Assembly: GCF_000993785.3 (NCBI RefSeq)
Contig: NZ_CP009922.3
Location: 2,294,001 to 2,358,000 of the forward strand
Length of the DNA stretch: 64,000 nt
DNA from: Streptomyces xiamenensis
GTDB taxonomy: Bacteria > Actinomycetota > Actinomycetes > Streptomycetales > Streptomycetaceae
Direction of reading: 5' to 3'
Shown here: positions 7,242 through 15,297 of the stretch, piece by piece
Numbering within the stretch: position 1 is the stretch's first letter
Layout of the letters: each line of letters begins with the position of its first letter
Position numbers and translations under genes: made by a program
Notes under the pieces: model-generated
What the model saw: only the letters and a program-made list of their open reading frames with translations
Told to the model about the DNA's origin: nothing
Databases searched by the model: none

Positions 7242-8852
7242 ATGCCGTCCTATCTGTCGCCCGGCGTCTACGTCGAGGAGGTGGCCAGCGGGACGCGTCC
7301 GATCGAGGGTGTGGGCACATCCGTCGCCGCCTTCGTCGGCCTCGCGCCCAGCGGTCCGCTGAACGAGCCGACACTGGTGACGAACTGGTCCCAGTACGTC
7401 GCCTCCTTCGGTGATTTCACCGACGGCTACTACCTCGCGCACTCCGTCTACGGCTTCTTCAACAACGGCGGCACCGCGGCCTACGTCGTCCGCGTCGGCG
7501 GCTCGGCCACGGACACCGCCGTCGCCGGGCAGGGCGGCAACGGCCAGGCCGCACTCGGCGGTCCGGCCCAGGACGGCCCCGCGGCGCTGCCGCCGGCCGA
7601 GCCCCAGGAGCTGGGCACCTTCACGGTGAACGCCATCGCTCCCGGCCCGCGCGGCCCGCTGAGCGTGGAGGTCGCCGACGCCGAGGGCGAGGGCCCCGCG
7701 GAGCGGTTCAAGCTGAACGTCAAGGACGACGGCAAGATCGTCGAGAGCTTCGACGTCACGGCCAAGAAGGGCAACCGCGCCTACGTCGTCACCCAGGTCA
7801 AGGAGCGCTCCAAGCTCATCGCGGTGGCCGAGGCGGCCCCCGCCGGGCAGCTCGCGCGCCCCGAGAACCAGACGGTCACGCTGACCGCCCCGGTGCCGGC
7901 GGCCACACCCGCCGCCGGCGTGCCGGTCCCGGCCGACTCGCACCCCGGCCCCGGCCAGTACCTGGGCGACTCCGCCGACCGCACCGGCTTCGGCGGCCTG
8001 GAGGCCGTCGACGAGATCTCCATGGTCGCGGTCCCCGACCTGATGGCCGCCTACCAGCGCGGCACCATCGACCTGGAGTCCGTCAAGGCCGTCCAGCTCG
8101 GCCTCATCGCGCACTGCGAGCTGATGGGCGACCGGGTCGCCATCATCGACCCGCCGCCGGGCATGAACGCCCGGCAGATCCGGGTCTGGCGGCAGGAGAC
8201 GGCCGGCTACGACTCCAAGTACGCCGCGCTGTACTACCCGTGGATCAAGACCTTCGACCCGGCCATCGGCAAGTCGCGCCTGATGCCGCCGAGCGGCCAC
8301 GTCGCCGGTGTCTGGGCCCGCAACGACACCGAGCGCGGCGTCCACAAGGCTCCGGCCAACGAGGTCGTGCGCGGTGCCGTCGATCTGGAACTCCAGATCA
8401 CCCGAGGCGAGCAGGACCTGCTCAACCCCATCGGGGTCAACTGCATCCGGTCCTTCCCCGGCCGCGGTATCCGGGTCTGGGGCGCGCGCACCCTGTCCTC
8501 CGACCCGGCCTGGCGCTACCTCAACATCCGCCGGTACTTCAACTACCTGGAGGAAGCTATCCTCCTGGGTACCCAGTGGGTGGTCTTCGAGCCCAACGAC
8601 CACAAGACGTGGGCCCGCATCCGGCGCAACGTCACCGCGTTCCTGATGAACGAGTGGCGCGAGGGCGCCCTGTTCGGCACCCAGTCGAGCCAGGCGTTCT
8701 ACGTCAAGTGCGACGAGGAGACCAACACCCCGGAGTCGATCGACCTCGGCCGGGTCATCTGTGAGGTGGGCGTCTCCGTGGTCAAGCCCGCCGAGTTCGT
8801 CATCTTCCGGCTCGCGCAGCACTCCAGCGGAACCGGCGAGCTGGAGGAGTAG
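7242..8852 (+). CDS. Contractile sheath protein (Cis2/Afp2-4 type)
   Basis: A 536-residue tail-sheath protein. It opens with SYLSPGVYVEEVASG, the standard sheath N-terminus. The C-terminal domain (about 420-536) carries YFNYLEEAILLGTQWVVFEPN and ends in the strand VVKPAEFVIFRLAQ, which exchanges with neighbouring subunits. Residues about 95-260 form an Ala/Pro/Gln-rich variable insertion on the outer surface. I chose the ATG at 7242 with GAGGAG about 10 bases upstream; ATG 7233 is an alternative. This is the first gene of the structural operon. Contraction of the sheath drives the inner tube. Confidence 0.95.
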   Translation: MPSYLSPGVYVEEVASGTRPIEGVGTSVAAFVGLAPSGPLNEPTLVTNWSQYVASFGDFTDGYYLAHSVYGFFNNGGTAAYVVRVGGSATDTAVAGQGGNGQAALGGPAQDGPAALPPAEPQELGTFTVNAIAPGPRGPLSVEVADAEGEGPAERFKLNVKDDGKIVESFDVTAKKGNRAYVVTQVKERSKLIAVAEAAPAGQLARPENQTVTLTAPVPAATPAAGVPVPADSHPGPGQYLGDSADRTGFGGLEAVDEISMVAVPDLMAAYQRGTIDLESVKAVQLGLIAHCELMGDRVAIIDPPPGMNARQIRVWRQETAGYDSKYAALYYPWIKTFDPAIGKSRLMPPSGHVAGVWARNDTERGVHKAPANEVVRGAVDLELQITRGEQDLLNPIGVNCIRSFPGRGIRVWGARTLSSDPAWRYLNIRRYFNYLEEAILLGTQWVVFEPNDHKTWARIRRNVTAFLMNEWREGALFGTQSSQAFYVKCDEETNTPESIDLGRVICEVGVSVVKPAEFVIFRLAQHSSGTGELEE

Positions 8853-8911
8853 ACCCGGTGGCCGGTCACGGCCTCCGGCCCGGCGGCCGGTGGGTCGTGG
8901 CCGGCCTCCGC

Positions 8912-8960
8912 GGGGCCGGGCCCCACCATTTCTGTTCCCCCCGGGCCGCATCACCCGGGG
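8912..8960 (+). promoter_or_regulatory. Hairpins between sheath and tube genes
   Basis: Two small GC hairpins (ggggcc/ggcccc at 8912-8924 and ccccggg/cccgggg at 8939-8960) fill the 130-bp gap before the tube gene. They may slow transcription, stabilise the downstream mRNA or mark a processing site to balance tube and sheath output. A ribosome-binding site gaaggaga follows at about 8965. Confidence 0.4.
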
Positions 8961-8982
8961 CCCCTGAAGGAGAACCAAAAGC

Positions 8983-9426
8983 ATGTCGATGACGCTGGGC
9001 GATGCCCTCCTCAGCCGCAATTTCGGCTTCCAGATCGATGGCATCCAGGTCGAAGCCGTCCACGAGATCAGTGGCTTCCAGCAGGAGCAGGACACGATCA
9101 CCTACATGCAGAACACGGCGGACGGCATCCCCGTCACCAAGAACATGCCGGGTGCGGAGAAGGGCGGCACCTGCCAGATCGTGTTCGGCATCACCAAGGA
9201 AAAGATCATCCAGGAGTGGATCAAGGCCTCGCAGGAAGGCCTCATGGGTGAGGCCCGCAAGAACGCCTCCATCGTCTTCAACGACTGGGAGAACGGGGAG
9301 ACGCTGCGGATCAACCTGGAGAACGCGTGGTGCGGTACCGCCACGCCGTCCGCGGTGTCCGCGGGCTCGACGGACCCCCTGACGATGACCGCCACCATCA
9401 GCTACGAGCGGCTGAGCTGGGAATGA
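8983..9426 (+). CDS. Inner tube protein (Cis1/Afp1, gp19-like)
   Basis: A 147-residue protein of the T4 gp19/Hcp-like tube family. Typical segments are SRNFGFQIDGIQVEAVHEIS at the N-terminus, and ATISYERLSW at the C-terminus. Stacked hexamers of this protein form the tube that is propelled when the sheath contracts. It directly follows the sheath gene and overlaps the next gene by four bases (ATGA). Confidence 0.95.
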   Translation: MSMTLGDALLSRNFGFQIDGIQVEAVHEISGFQQEQDTITYMQNTADGIPVTKNMPGAEKGGTCQIVFGITKEKIIQEWIKASQEGLMGEARKNASIVFNDWENGETLRINLENAWCGTATPSAVSAGSTDPLTMTATISYERLSWE

Positions 9427-9917
9427 GGCGCACCGCACGAACCACGAGGGAGCACCCCGCCGCTCCGGCGGCGGCGGTACCCGCGGTGGAGCCCGAAGCC
9501 GAGAGCGCACCCGCTCCGGCTCCGGCACCGGCGCGGGAACCGGAGCCGCTGCGCACCGAGTTCGCCTTCGAACTGCCCCGCGGGTACGTCGACGCGCAGG
9601 GCACGGTCCACCGCAACGGGGTGATGCGGCTGTCGACGGCGCGGGACGAACTGCTCCCGCTCCGCGACATCCGCGTGCAGGAGAACCCGGCGTACCTGTC
9701 GGTGGTGCTCCTCGGTCGCGTCATCACCCAGCTCGGCACTTTGCCGTCGGTGCACGACGGCACCGTGGAGGGGATGTTCGCCTCCGATCTGGCGTTCCTC
9801 CAGGACTTCTACCGCCAGATCAACGCCGAGGGGCACACCCGTGCCACGGTGGCCTGCCCGCACTGCTCCGAGGCCTTCGAGGTGGAACTCGGCGGGAGCC
9901 GCCTGGGGGAATCATGA
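9423..9917 (+). CDS. eCIS-associated assembly protein with a CPHC motif
   Basis: A 164-residue protein. Residues 1-45 are an Ala/Pro/Glu-rich disordered arm; residues 46-155 form a compact domain resembling phage tail assembly (chaperone-like) proteins, with LPRGYVDAQGTVHRNGVMRL at its start and a CPHC pair near residue 144. A single CxxC could bind metal only together with a partner. Its position just after the tube gene, where many tail systems encode assembly chaperones, supports a chaperone role, but this is inference. It is coupled to both neighbours by 4-base overlaps. Confidence 0.65.
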   Translation: MRRTARTTREHPAAPAAAVPAVEPEAESAPAPAPAPAREPEPLRTEFAFELPRGYVDAQGTVHRNGVMRLSTARDELLPLRDIRVQENPAYLSVVLLGRVITQLGTLPSVHDGTVEGMFASDLAFLQDFYRQINAEGHTRATVACPHCSEAFEVELGGSRLGES

Positions 9918-10072
9918 CGTACGCGACCGACCGGCTGCACGAGGAGATCGCGTACCTCGCCTACCACTTCCACTGGGCACACACGGAGATCCTGGACCTG
10001 GAACACCACGATCGCCGCGGCTACGTGCAGCAGATCGCGTCCCTGGTGCAGGGCGCCGAAACGAAGGGCTGA
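9914..10072 (+). CDS. Small conserved eCIS protein (DUF6760-like)
   Basis: A 52-residue protein rich in aromatic and His residues (EEIAYLAYHFHWAHTEILDL). This short helical protein is a usual companion of the tube-side genes in Streptomyces eCIS loci and resembles the DUF6760 family. It overlaps the preceding stop (ATGA) and ends 3 bp before the next start. The function is unknown; the HFHW motif and the placement suggest an assembly or adaptor role. Confidence 0.65.
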   Translation: MTYATDRLHEEIAYLAYHFHWAHTEILDLEHHDRRGYVQQIASLVQGAETKG

Positions 10073-10075
10073 GCA

Positions 10076-13000
10076 GTGGGTTTCCTGGATCGTCTGCTGC
10101 GCCGCACGGACGGTGCGGGGACTTCGCCGGACGCCGCCCGGCCCGGTGCCGGGACGGGGGCGGCGGAGGCCGGGGGTCCGCCCCCGGCCGGCCCGTCCGG
10201 AGCGGCGGGCGCGGCCACCGGGCCGGTCGTCCCCGCGTGGAGCGTCACGGCGCCGATCCGGCCGGCGGTGGCTCCCGAACAGCGGATCGCGAACGCGCGG
10301 TTCGGCGGGCAGCTGGCGACGTTCCAGAACCCCTCCTCGGTGCACGCCCGGCCGCCCGCCATCCTGGACGGCCGGTCGCCCGCGAGCAATGCCGGGCGGC
10401 ACCTGGAGGCGGCCAGGCCGGCGGTCGCGGGTCTCGAACGCCCCACGACCCGGCCGGTTTCCCCTTCCTTCTCCCCGCCCGTCGTCCCCGCCGTGCAGCC
10501 GGACGCGGACACCTTCGCACCCCGGGCCGCCGCCCCCGGGCCCGCCCCGTCCCGCCCCGCGGGCACGCGGGTACGGCCCGTCAGCAGCACCGCGCCGCAG
10601 CCGCGTTCCCTGACCACATCCGTCACAGCACCGGCGGGCGCACCGCGCCGGGTGCTGCCCGCGTTCCGGCGCGAGCCGGCGTCCGGGGCGCGGGGCGCGG
10701 ACCCGACCGGCGGCCCGGGTGCGGCGGCATCCGGGCCGCCGTCCGCTTCCGGGGGAGGCGGACGGGACGGCGGCGGGGGCTCGGCGCCGACGGCGCCGGC
10801 CGTCCAGCGCGTCGCGACCCCGCGCGCCAACACGGCGCCGGGGCGGTCTCCTTCCCCGGCGGCCGAGCGTGCCGGCTCCCCCACTCCTCCCCTCGGCACG
10901 GCCGCCCCCGGCCACCCGGGGATTCCGGCCCGTCCGGTTCGCCCGGCCCTCGGCGCGCCGATCCAGCGGGCCCCCGAGACCGCCGTCTCGCTGCGCCCGC
11001 CGGCCCGGCAGGACGCGAGCGAGGACGCGCCCACGCCGGCCGCGCCCGCGCGACGCTCCGGGGCCGACACCACCGCGCCCGTGCGGCGGACGGCCGCCGC
11101 ACCGGGGTCGGCCTCCGCCGCCCCGCGACCCGCCACCCCCGCCGCGCCGGGCGCCCCGACGTCCCCGGCCGTGTCCGCGTCGCCGGCCGGCCCGGCGGGC
11201 AACCCCGTGCAGCGGCAGGTGTCTTCCACCGACCGGAACCGTCCGCAGAGCCACAGCCACAGCCGGGACCTGAGCCAGAGCCGGGGCAGCGGGAGCCGGG
11301 ACAGCGCCACCGCGAGCGGGGCGGCACCGGCCGTGACGCGCGGCACGGCCGGTGCCGCCCCGCGTACGCCGTCCGCGCGGCCCACGACGGAACCGGCCCG
11401 CTCGACGACGGCACCGGCGACCGGCGACACACCGGCACGGCCCGCGCGGCAACCGGCGACGCCGGCGACCGGCGACAGCCGGGCGGGGACTCCCGCCGTC
11501 CGGCGCACCGCGAGCGGCAGCACGTCCGCCCCCGCGCCCACGGTCCGGCCGGCACGGTCGAGCGGGGGCAGCCCGGCGGGAGCCCCGGTCGGCCCCGCGC
11601 CCGCCGCCACACCGGCCGTCCGGCCGACGCGGTCCGGCGGCGGCACACCGGACGTCCCGGCGGTACAGCGCACCGCGAGCTCCGCATCGTCCGCCCCGGC
11701 ACCGGTGACCCCGCAGCCCCGGCCGGGTGGCGACAACCGGCCGATGGCCCCCACCGCCCCGCAGACCCCGAAGACCGGCGACAGCACACCCGGAACCCCC
11801 GCCGTCCGGCGCGGCGCGAGCAGCCCGGTGAACGACGGCGCGCGGCCCGCGACGCCCACCGCGCCGTCCGCCCCCAGCACCCAGGCGGGCGAGGCCGGAC
11901 GGCGCGCCACGTCCACCGTCCGGCCCGGCACCCCGTCCGCCCCGGCGCCGGTGACCCCGCGGCCCCGGCCCCGTGGCGACAACCGGCCGATGGCCCCCAC
12001 CGCCCCGCAGACCCCGAAGACCGGCGACAGCACACCCGGAACCCCCGCCGTCCAGCGCACTCGCAGCACCGCACCGCCCGCGGTCCTGCCGACGCGGTCC
12101 GCCGGCAGCGACACACCGCAGGCCCCGGCCGGCCGGCGGTCCCCGGACACCGCAGCCGCCAGAGGGGGGCACGCGGCCGACGGGGACCGGCAGGCCCCTT
12201 CCGCCACCCGGCGCGCCACGTCCCCGGCCCCGGCGCCCCGCCCGGAGGTGTCCGGCACGTCACCGGCCGGCGCACCGGTCCGGCCGACGGGCGACGCCGC
12301 GCTGCCGCAGGCTTCGCCGCGACCGGCGGCACCGGCGACCGGCGGCACCCCCGTCGCGCGGCCCGTCCAGCGACACGCCGCGCACACCGCACCACCGGCG
12401 GCGCCGCGGCGACCGGTGACGCCGACGTCCCCCGCCGTGCCCGCCCCGACCGCACAGGCGAAGGGGAGCGACGGCGCGGCGCGCAGCGCCGAGGGCCGGC
12501 CTGTCCGCCCGTCGGCCCCCCGGGCCGGCGACGACCGGCCGCGTACCCCCGTGGTCCAGCGTGCCGACACCACGCCGCGCGCCGGCTCACCGTCGGCGAG
12601 CGACAACGGCTCACCGCGTGCGGCGCACAGCGCCCACCCGCCCGCCGTACCGGCCGTCTTCCAGCGCTCCACCACGGCATCCACCAGCGCGTCCGCCAGC
12701 GCATCGACCGCCGCAGCGACCGCCGCGTCCGGCCCCGGCCGGGCGCGCGCCGAAGGCACCGCGCCCTCCTCGGGCGGCGCCCCGGCACAGCCGCCCACCG
12801 TCCAGCGCACGGCGGCCGGCACACCCGCCCCCGGCGCCACGGCACGCTCCCCCCGAGGCACGGCTCCGGCCCTGGGCGCCCCCGTCCGGCGTACGACCCC
12901 CGCGCCGTCGGTGCCCGGCGGGGGACCGGCCGCCGCGAGCCCGCGGACCCCGGCCCCGCCCGGGGCCTCCGCGCCGCGTCCGGCAGCGCCGACGGGATCC

Positions 13001-14002
13001 GTCCGGCCGGGACTCGGCTCCCCCGCACGGCAGTTGCCGGACGGTCCCACCGGCGTCCGGCAGCGCCCGGCACCGGCCCCGGCCGCGCACCCCCGCCCCC
13101 GTCCGCATCCGGTGGGCGCTCCCCTCTCCTCCGGGCCGGCACCGGCGGGCCCCGTCGCACCCTCGGCCCCGGTGCAGCGCTCGGCGCTCCGGGCCCCGGC
13201 ACCGCCCGGACCCCGCGCTCCGGCCGGGCCGGGACCGCGCCCGGCCGGCCTTGGCGGTCCGCTCGCCGTCCCGGACGCGGCCGTGCCGCCCGCCGTGCCG
13301 CCCGCCGCCCGTACCGAGGCCGTGCGCCCCGCCACCTCGCCCGCCCGGACCCCGGCCACCGCGGCACCCGCGTCCACCGTCACGCCCCTGCCGGCGGCGG
13401 GAAGCCCGGCAGCGTCGCCGACCCCGGCACCGGCCCCCGCGGCCGTCCGGCCCGTGGCGGCGACCGCCCGGTGGGCGGCGGCGCGCCCGGCACCGGCCGT
13501 CGCTCCCGCCCGTCCCGCCACCGTGCAGCGCCTCGCGATGCCGTCGGCCGCGCCCCGCGCGGCCGACACCACCCCGGCGGTCGGCCACGCCCCGGCGACC
13601 ACCCCGGCGCCCGTGGCCATGCCGATCGCCCGGAGCGCCCCACCGGTCCCACCGGCACCACCCGCCTCATCAGCCGCGCCCGCGCCGCCGGCGCCCGCGC
13701 GCACGTACCGGGCCGCCGCGGCTCCTCCCGTCCAGCGGTCACCGCAGGGAGCGTCGCCCCCGCCCGGTTCGCCGCCCCCGCCGCCCTCCGCCCGATGGCA
13801 GTCGGGCAGTTCCCCGGAGTCCTCCTGGACCGCGGAGCAGAAGGCGCAGCGGAAGGCGGAGGTCGCCGACCCGCTGCACATGAGCGAGTTCCAGCTCGAC
13901 CAGCTCAGCCGCCAGATCATCGGGCGCGTCGCCCGGTTGCTGCGGACCGAACTCCGCCTCGACCGCGAACGGATCGGGAAGCTGCGCGACAACCGCTACT
14001 GA
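10076..14002 (+). CDS. Giant disordered Pro/Ala/Thr/Arg-rich eCIS protein with VQR repeats
   Basis: A 1308-residue protein with a short ordered start (GFLDRLLRR) and an ordered, charged C-terminus of about 65 residues (ADPLHMSEFQLDQLSRQIIG, then RVARLLRTELRLDRERIGKL). The rest is low-complexity. Through it run ten VQR tripeptides (PAVQRTA, NPVQRQ, PPVQRSP and others), an IQR, an FQR and four VRR variants, usually after Pro or Ala and roughly 40-110 residues apart. The frame is supported by the ordered ends and tight spacing to both neighbours; two other frames are also open because of base composition. It occupies the place between tube and second tube protein. A tape-measure, scaffold or cargo-organising role is possible; none is shown by sequence. 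Confidence 0.75.
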   Translation: MGFLDRLLRRTDGAGTSPDAARPGAGTGAAEAGGPPPAGPSGAAGAATGPVVPAWSVTAPIRPAVAPEQRIANARFGGQLATFQNPSSVHARPPAILDGRSPASNAGRHLEAARPAVAGLERPTTRPVSPSFSPPVVPAVQPDADTFAPRAAAPGPAPSRPAGTRVRPVSSTAPQPRSLTTSVTAPAGAPRRVLPAFRREPASGARGADPTGGPGAAASGPPSASGGGGRDGGGGSAPTAPAVQRVATPRANTAPGRSPSPAAERAGSPTPPLGTAAPGHPGIPARPVRPALGAPIQRAPETAVSLRPPARQDASEDAPTPAAPARRSGADTTAPVRRTAAAPGSASAAPRPATPAAPGAPTSPAVSASPAGPAGNPVQRQVSSTDRNRPQSHSHSRDLSQSRGSGSRDSATASGAAPAVTRGTAGAAPRTPSARPTTEPARSTTAPATGDTPARPARQPATPATGDSRAGTPAVRRTASGSTSAPAPTVRPARSSGGSPAGAPVGPAPAATPAVRPTRSGGGTPDVPAVQRTASSASSAPAPVTPQPRPGGDNRPMAPTAPQTPKTGDSTPGTPAVRRGASSPVNDGARPATPTAPSAPSTQAGEAGRRATSTVRPGTPSAPAPVTPRPRPRGDNRPMAPTAPQTPKTGDSTPGTPAVQRTRSTAPPAVLPTRSAGSDTPQAPAGRRSPDTAAARGGHAADGDRQAPSATRRATSPAPAPRPEVSGTSPAGAPVRPTGDAALPQASPRPAAPATGGTPVARPVQRHAAHTAPPAAPRRPVTPTSPAVPAPTAQAKGSDGAARSAEGRPVRPSAPRAGDDRPRTPVVQRADTTPRAGSPSASDNGSPRAAHSAHPPAVPAVFQRSTTASTSASASASTAAATAASGPGRARAEGTAPSSGGAPAQPPTVQRTAAGTPAPGATARSPRGTAPALGAPVRRTTPAPSVPGGGPAAASPRTPAPPGASAPRPAAPTGSVRPGLGSPARQLPDGPTGVRQRPAPAPAAHPRPRPHPVGAPLSSGPAPAGPVAPSAPVQRSALRAPAPPGPRAPAGPGPRPAGLGGPLAVPDAAVPPAVPPAARTEAVRPATSPARTPATAAPASTVTPLPAAGSPAASPTPAPAPAAVRPVAATARWAAARPAPAVAPARPATVQRLAMPSAAPRAADTTPAVGHAPATTPAPVAMPIARSAPPVPPAPPASSAAPAPPAPARTYRAAAAPPVQRSPQGASPPPGSPPPPPSARWQSGSSPESSWTAEQKAQRKAEVADPLHMSEFQLDQLSRQIIGRVARLLRTELRLDRERIGKLRDNRY
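11689..11807 (+). repeat. 119-bp direct repeat, copy 1
   Basis: The segment starts gtccgccccggc and ends cccccgccgtcc. It recurs almost unchanged 246 bp downstream, a difference of exactly 82 codons, so the repeat keeps the reading frame. It encodes PMAPTAPQTPKTGDSTPGTP and flanking residues. Confidence 0.9.
11935..12053 (+). repeat. 119-bp direct repeat, copy 2
   Basis: Second copy of the repeat, differing at only a few bases in the first third. The near-identity at DNA level, including third codon positions, points to recent duplication or gene conversion inside the disordered-protein gene. Confidence 0.9.
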
Positions 14003-14057
14003 CCGCCGCCCACCGGCCCGACGACCGCACCACACCGCCCGCAGAAAGGCCCTCCCG

Positions 14058-14483
14058 ATGTCACAGCGACGCGACCCGGCCAGCACCCCCTTCTTCCGCC
14101 TCAGTATCGACACCGGGACCCTGGGCTACTTCAACACCTGTTCCGGCCTGTCCGCGCAGGTGGAGACCGAGCAGCGGCAGGAGGGCGGCAACAACGGCTT
14201 CGTGTGGCAGTTCCCCACCCGGGTCACCTTCTCCAACATCACGCTGACGCGCCCCGTCACCGAGGACAGTGTGAAGATCGCCAAGTGGATCTCCTCCATC
14301 CGGACCGGGATGGTGCGCCCCACCGCCGCGATCACCGCGCTGCGGGCGGACAAGTCCGAGATCGTCACCTGGAGCCTGCTCGACGTGTTCCCGGTCCGCT
14401 GGGAGGCCCCCGGCTTCGAACCGGGCGGAGCGTCGGTGGCTCTGGAGACCCTGGAACTGGCCCACCACGGGTTCGCGGACTGA
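14058..14483 (+). CDS. Second tube-type protein (Cis5/Afp5, tube initiator)
   Basis: A 141-residue phage tail-tube family protein: FFRLSIDTGTLGYFNTCSGL at the start, TFSNITLTRPVTED in the middle and VALETLELAHHGF at the end. In Afp/Pvc particles the Afp5-type protein joins the spike hub to the first tube layer. ATG start at 14058 with agaaagg upstream. It follows the disordered protein and precedes the LysM gene, the normal eCIS order. Confidence 0.9.
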   Translation: MSQRRDPASTPFFRLSIDTGTLGYFNTCSGLSAQVETEQRQEGGNNGFVWQFPTRVTFSNITLTRPVTEDSVKIAKWISSIRTGMVRPTAAITALRADKSEIVTWSLLDVFPVRWEAPGFEPGGASVALETLELAHHGFAD

Positions 14484-14571
14484 CCGCCGCCCGGGCAGAC
14501 CGGTCCGCGGACACCGTACGGGCCGCGCACCCCACGGCGCCGACCCACCAACCGAAGGGACACCACCAGCC

Positions 14572-15297
14572 ATGGCCACGGGACAGAGCGGCGGCGCGGG
14601 CAGCAGCCTCGTGCGTGCCACGCTCGCCATCCACCAGCCTCCCAAGGGCCGCAAGACCACGCCGGGCGCGCTCATCCAGGAGTTCGCGTTCGAGTTCAAC
14701 CCGGCCCAGCTGTCCGTCAGCCGCGGCGCGCAGTGGAAGTCGACGCCGACGATCCGGGTGCGCCAGGGGTCCAAGCCGGAGTTCATGGGTGCCGAGGCGC
14801 GGCAGATGACGCTGGAGATCTTCCTGGACACCTCGCACGAACCGGGCAGCAATTCGGTGCTGAAGAAGGTGGACGACCTGATGAAGTGCTGCGAGGTGAC
14901 GGAGGAGAGCCTGCGGACGAAGCAGCCGTCGCCGCCGTGGGTGATCTTCCAGTGGGGCGCGTTCTCCACGGCCCGCTTCACCGCGTACGTCAGCTCCGTC
15001 GAGGCCTCCTACTCCCTCTTCGCGCCCTCCGGCACGCCCATCCGCGCCACCTGCCAGCTGCAGTTGCACGAGATACCGAGTCGTACCCCGGGGCAGAACC
15101 CGACCTCGGGCGCCCTGACCGCGCGCCGGGTGCACCGGGTGGTCGCGGGCGACTCGCTGGCCTCCCTCGCCTTCCGGGAGTACGGCAGCGCGTCGGCCTG
15201 GCGGGCGATCGCCGAGGCCAACAACATCGACGACCCCTCACATCTGACCCCCGGCTCGCAGCTGATGATGCCGGCCGCCGAGGAGGTGCGTTCCTGA
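14572..15297 (+). CDS. LysM-type baseplate hub protein (Cis7/Afp7)
   Basis: A 241-residue protein. The N-terminal part contains EFAFEFNPAQLSVSRGAQWK, typical of the CIS tube/tail protein that ends in LysM. The C-terminal LysM domain (about 188-236) reads HRVVAGDSLASLAFREYGS and ends IDDPSHLTPGSQLMMP. In eCIS and T4-like baseplates this protein links hub and wedge. Its stop shares one base with the start of the spike gene (TGATG). Confidence 0.9.
   Translation: MATGQSGGAGSSLVRATLAIHQPPKGRKTTPGALIQEFAFEFNPAQLSVSRGAQWKSTPTIRVRQGSKPEFMGAEARQMTLEIFLDTSHEPGSNSVLKKVDDLMKCCEVTEESLRTKQPSPPWVIFQWGAFSTARFTAYVSSVEASYSLFAPSGTPIRATCQLQLHEIPSRTPGQNPTSGALTARRVHRVVAGDSLASLAFREYGSASAWRAIAEANNIDDPSHLTPGSQLMMPAAEEVRS

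Noticed and set aside
10021..13992. Open frames of more than 1300 codons antisense to the disordered-protein gene, and a 1468-codon frame on the same strand
   Set aside because: At this GC content all frames stay open. Only the frame starting at 10076 has ordered ends, correct spacing to both neighbours and recurring motifs.
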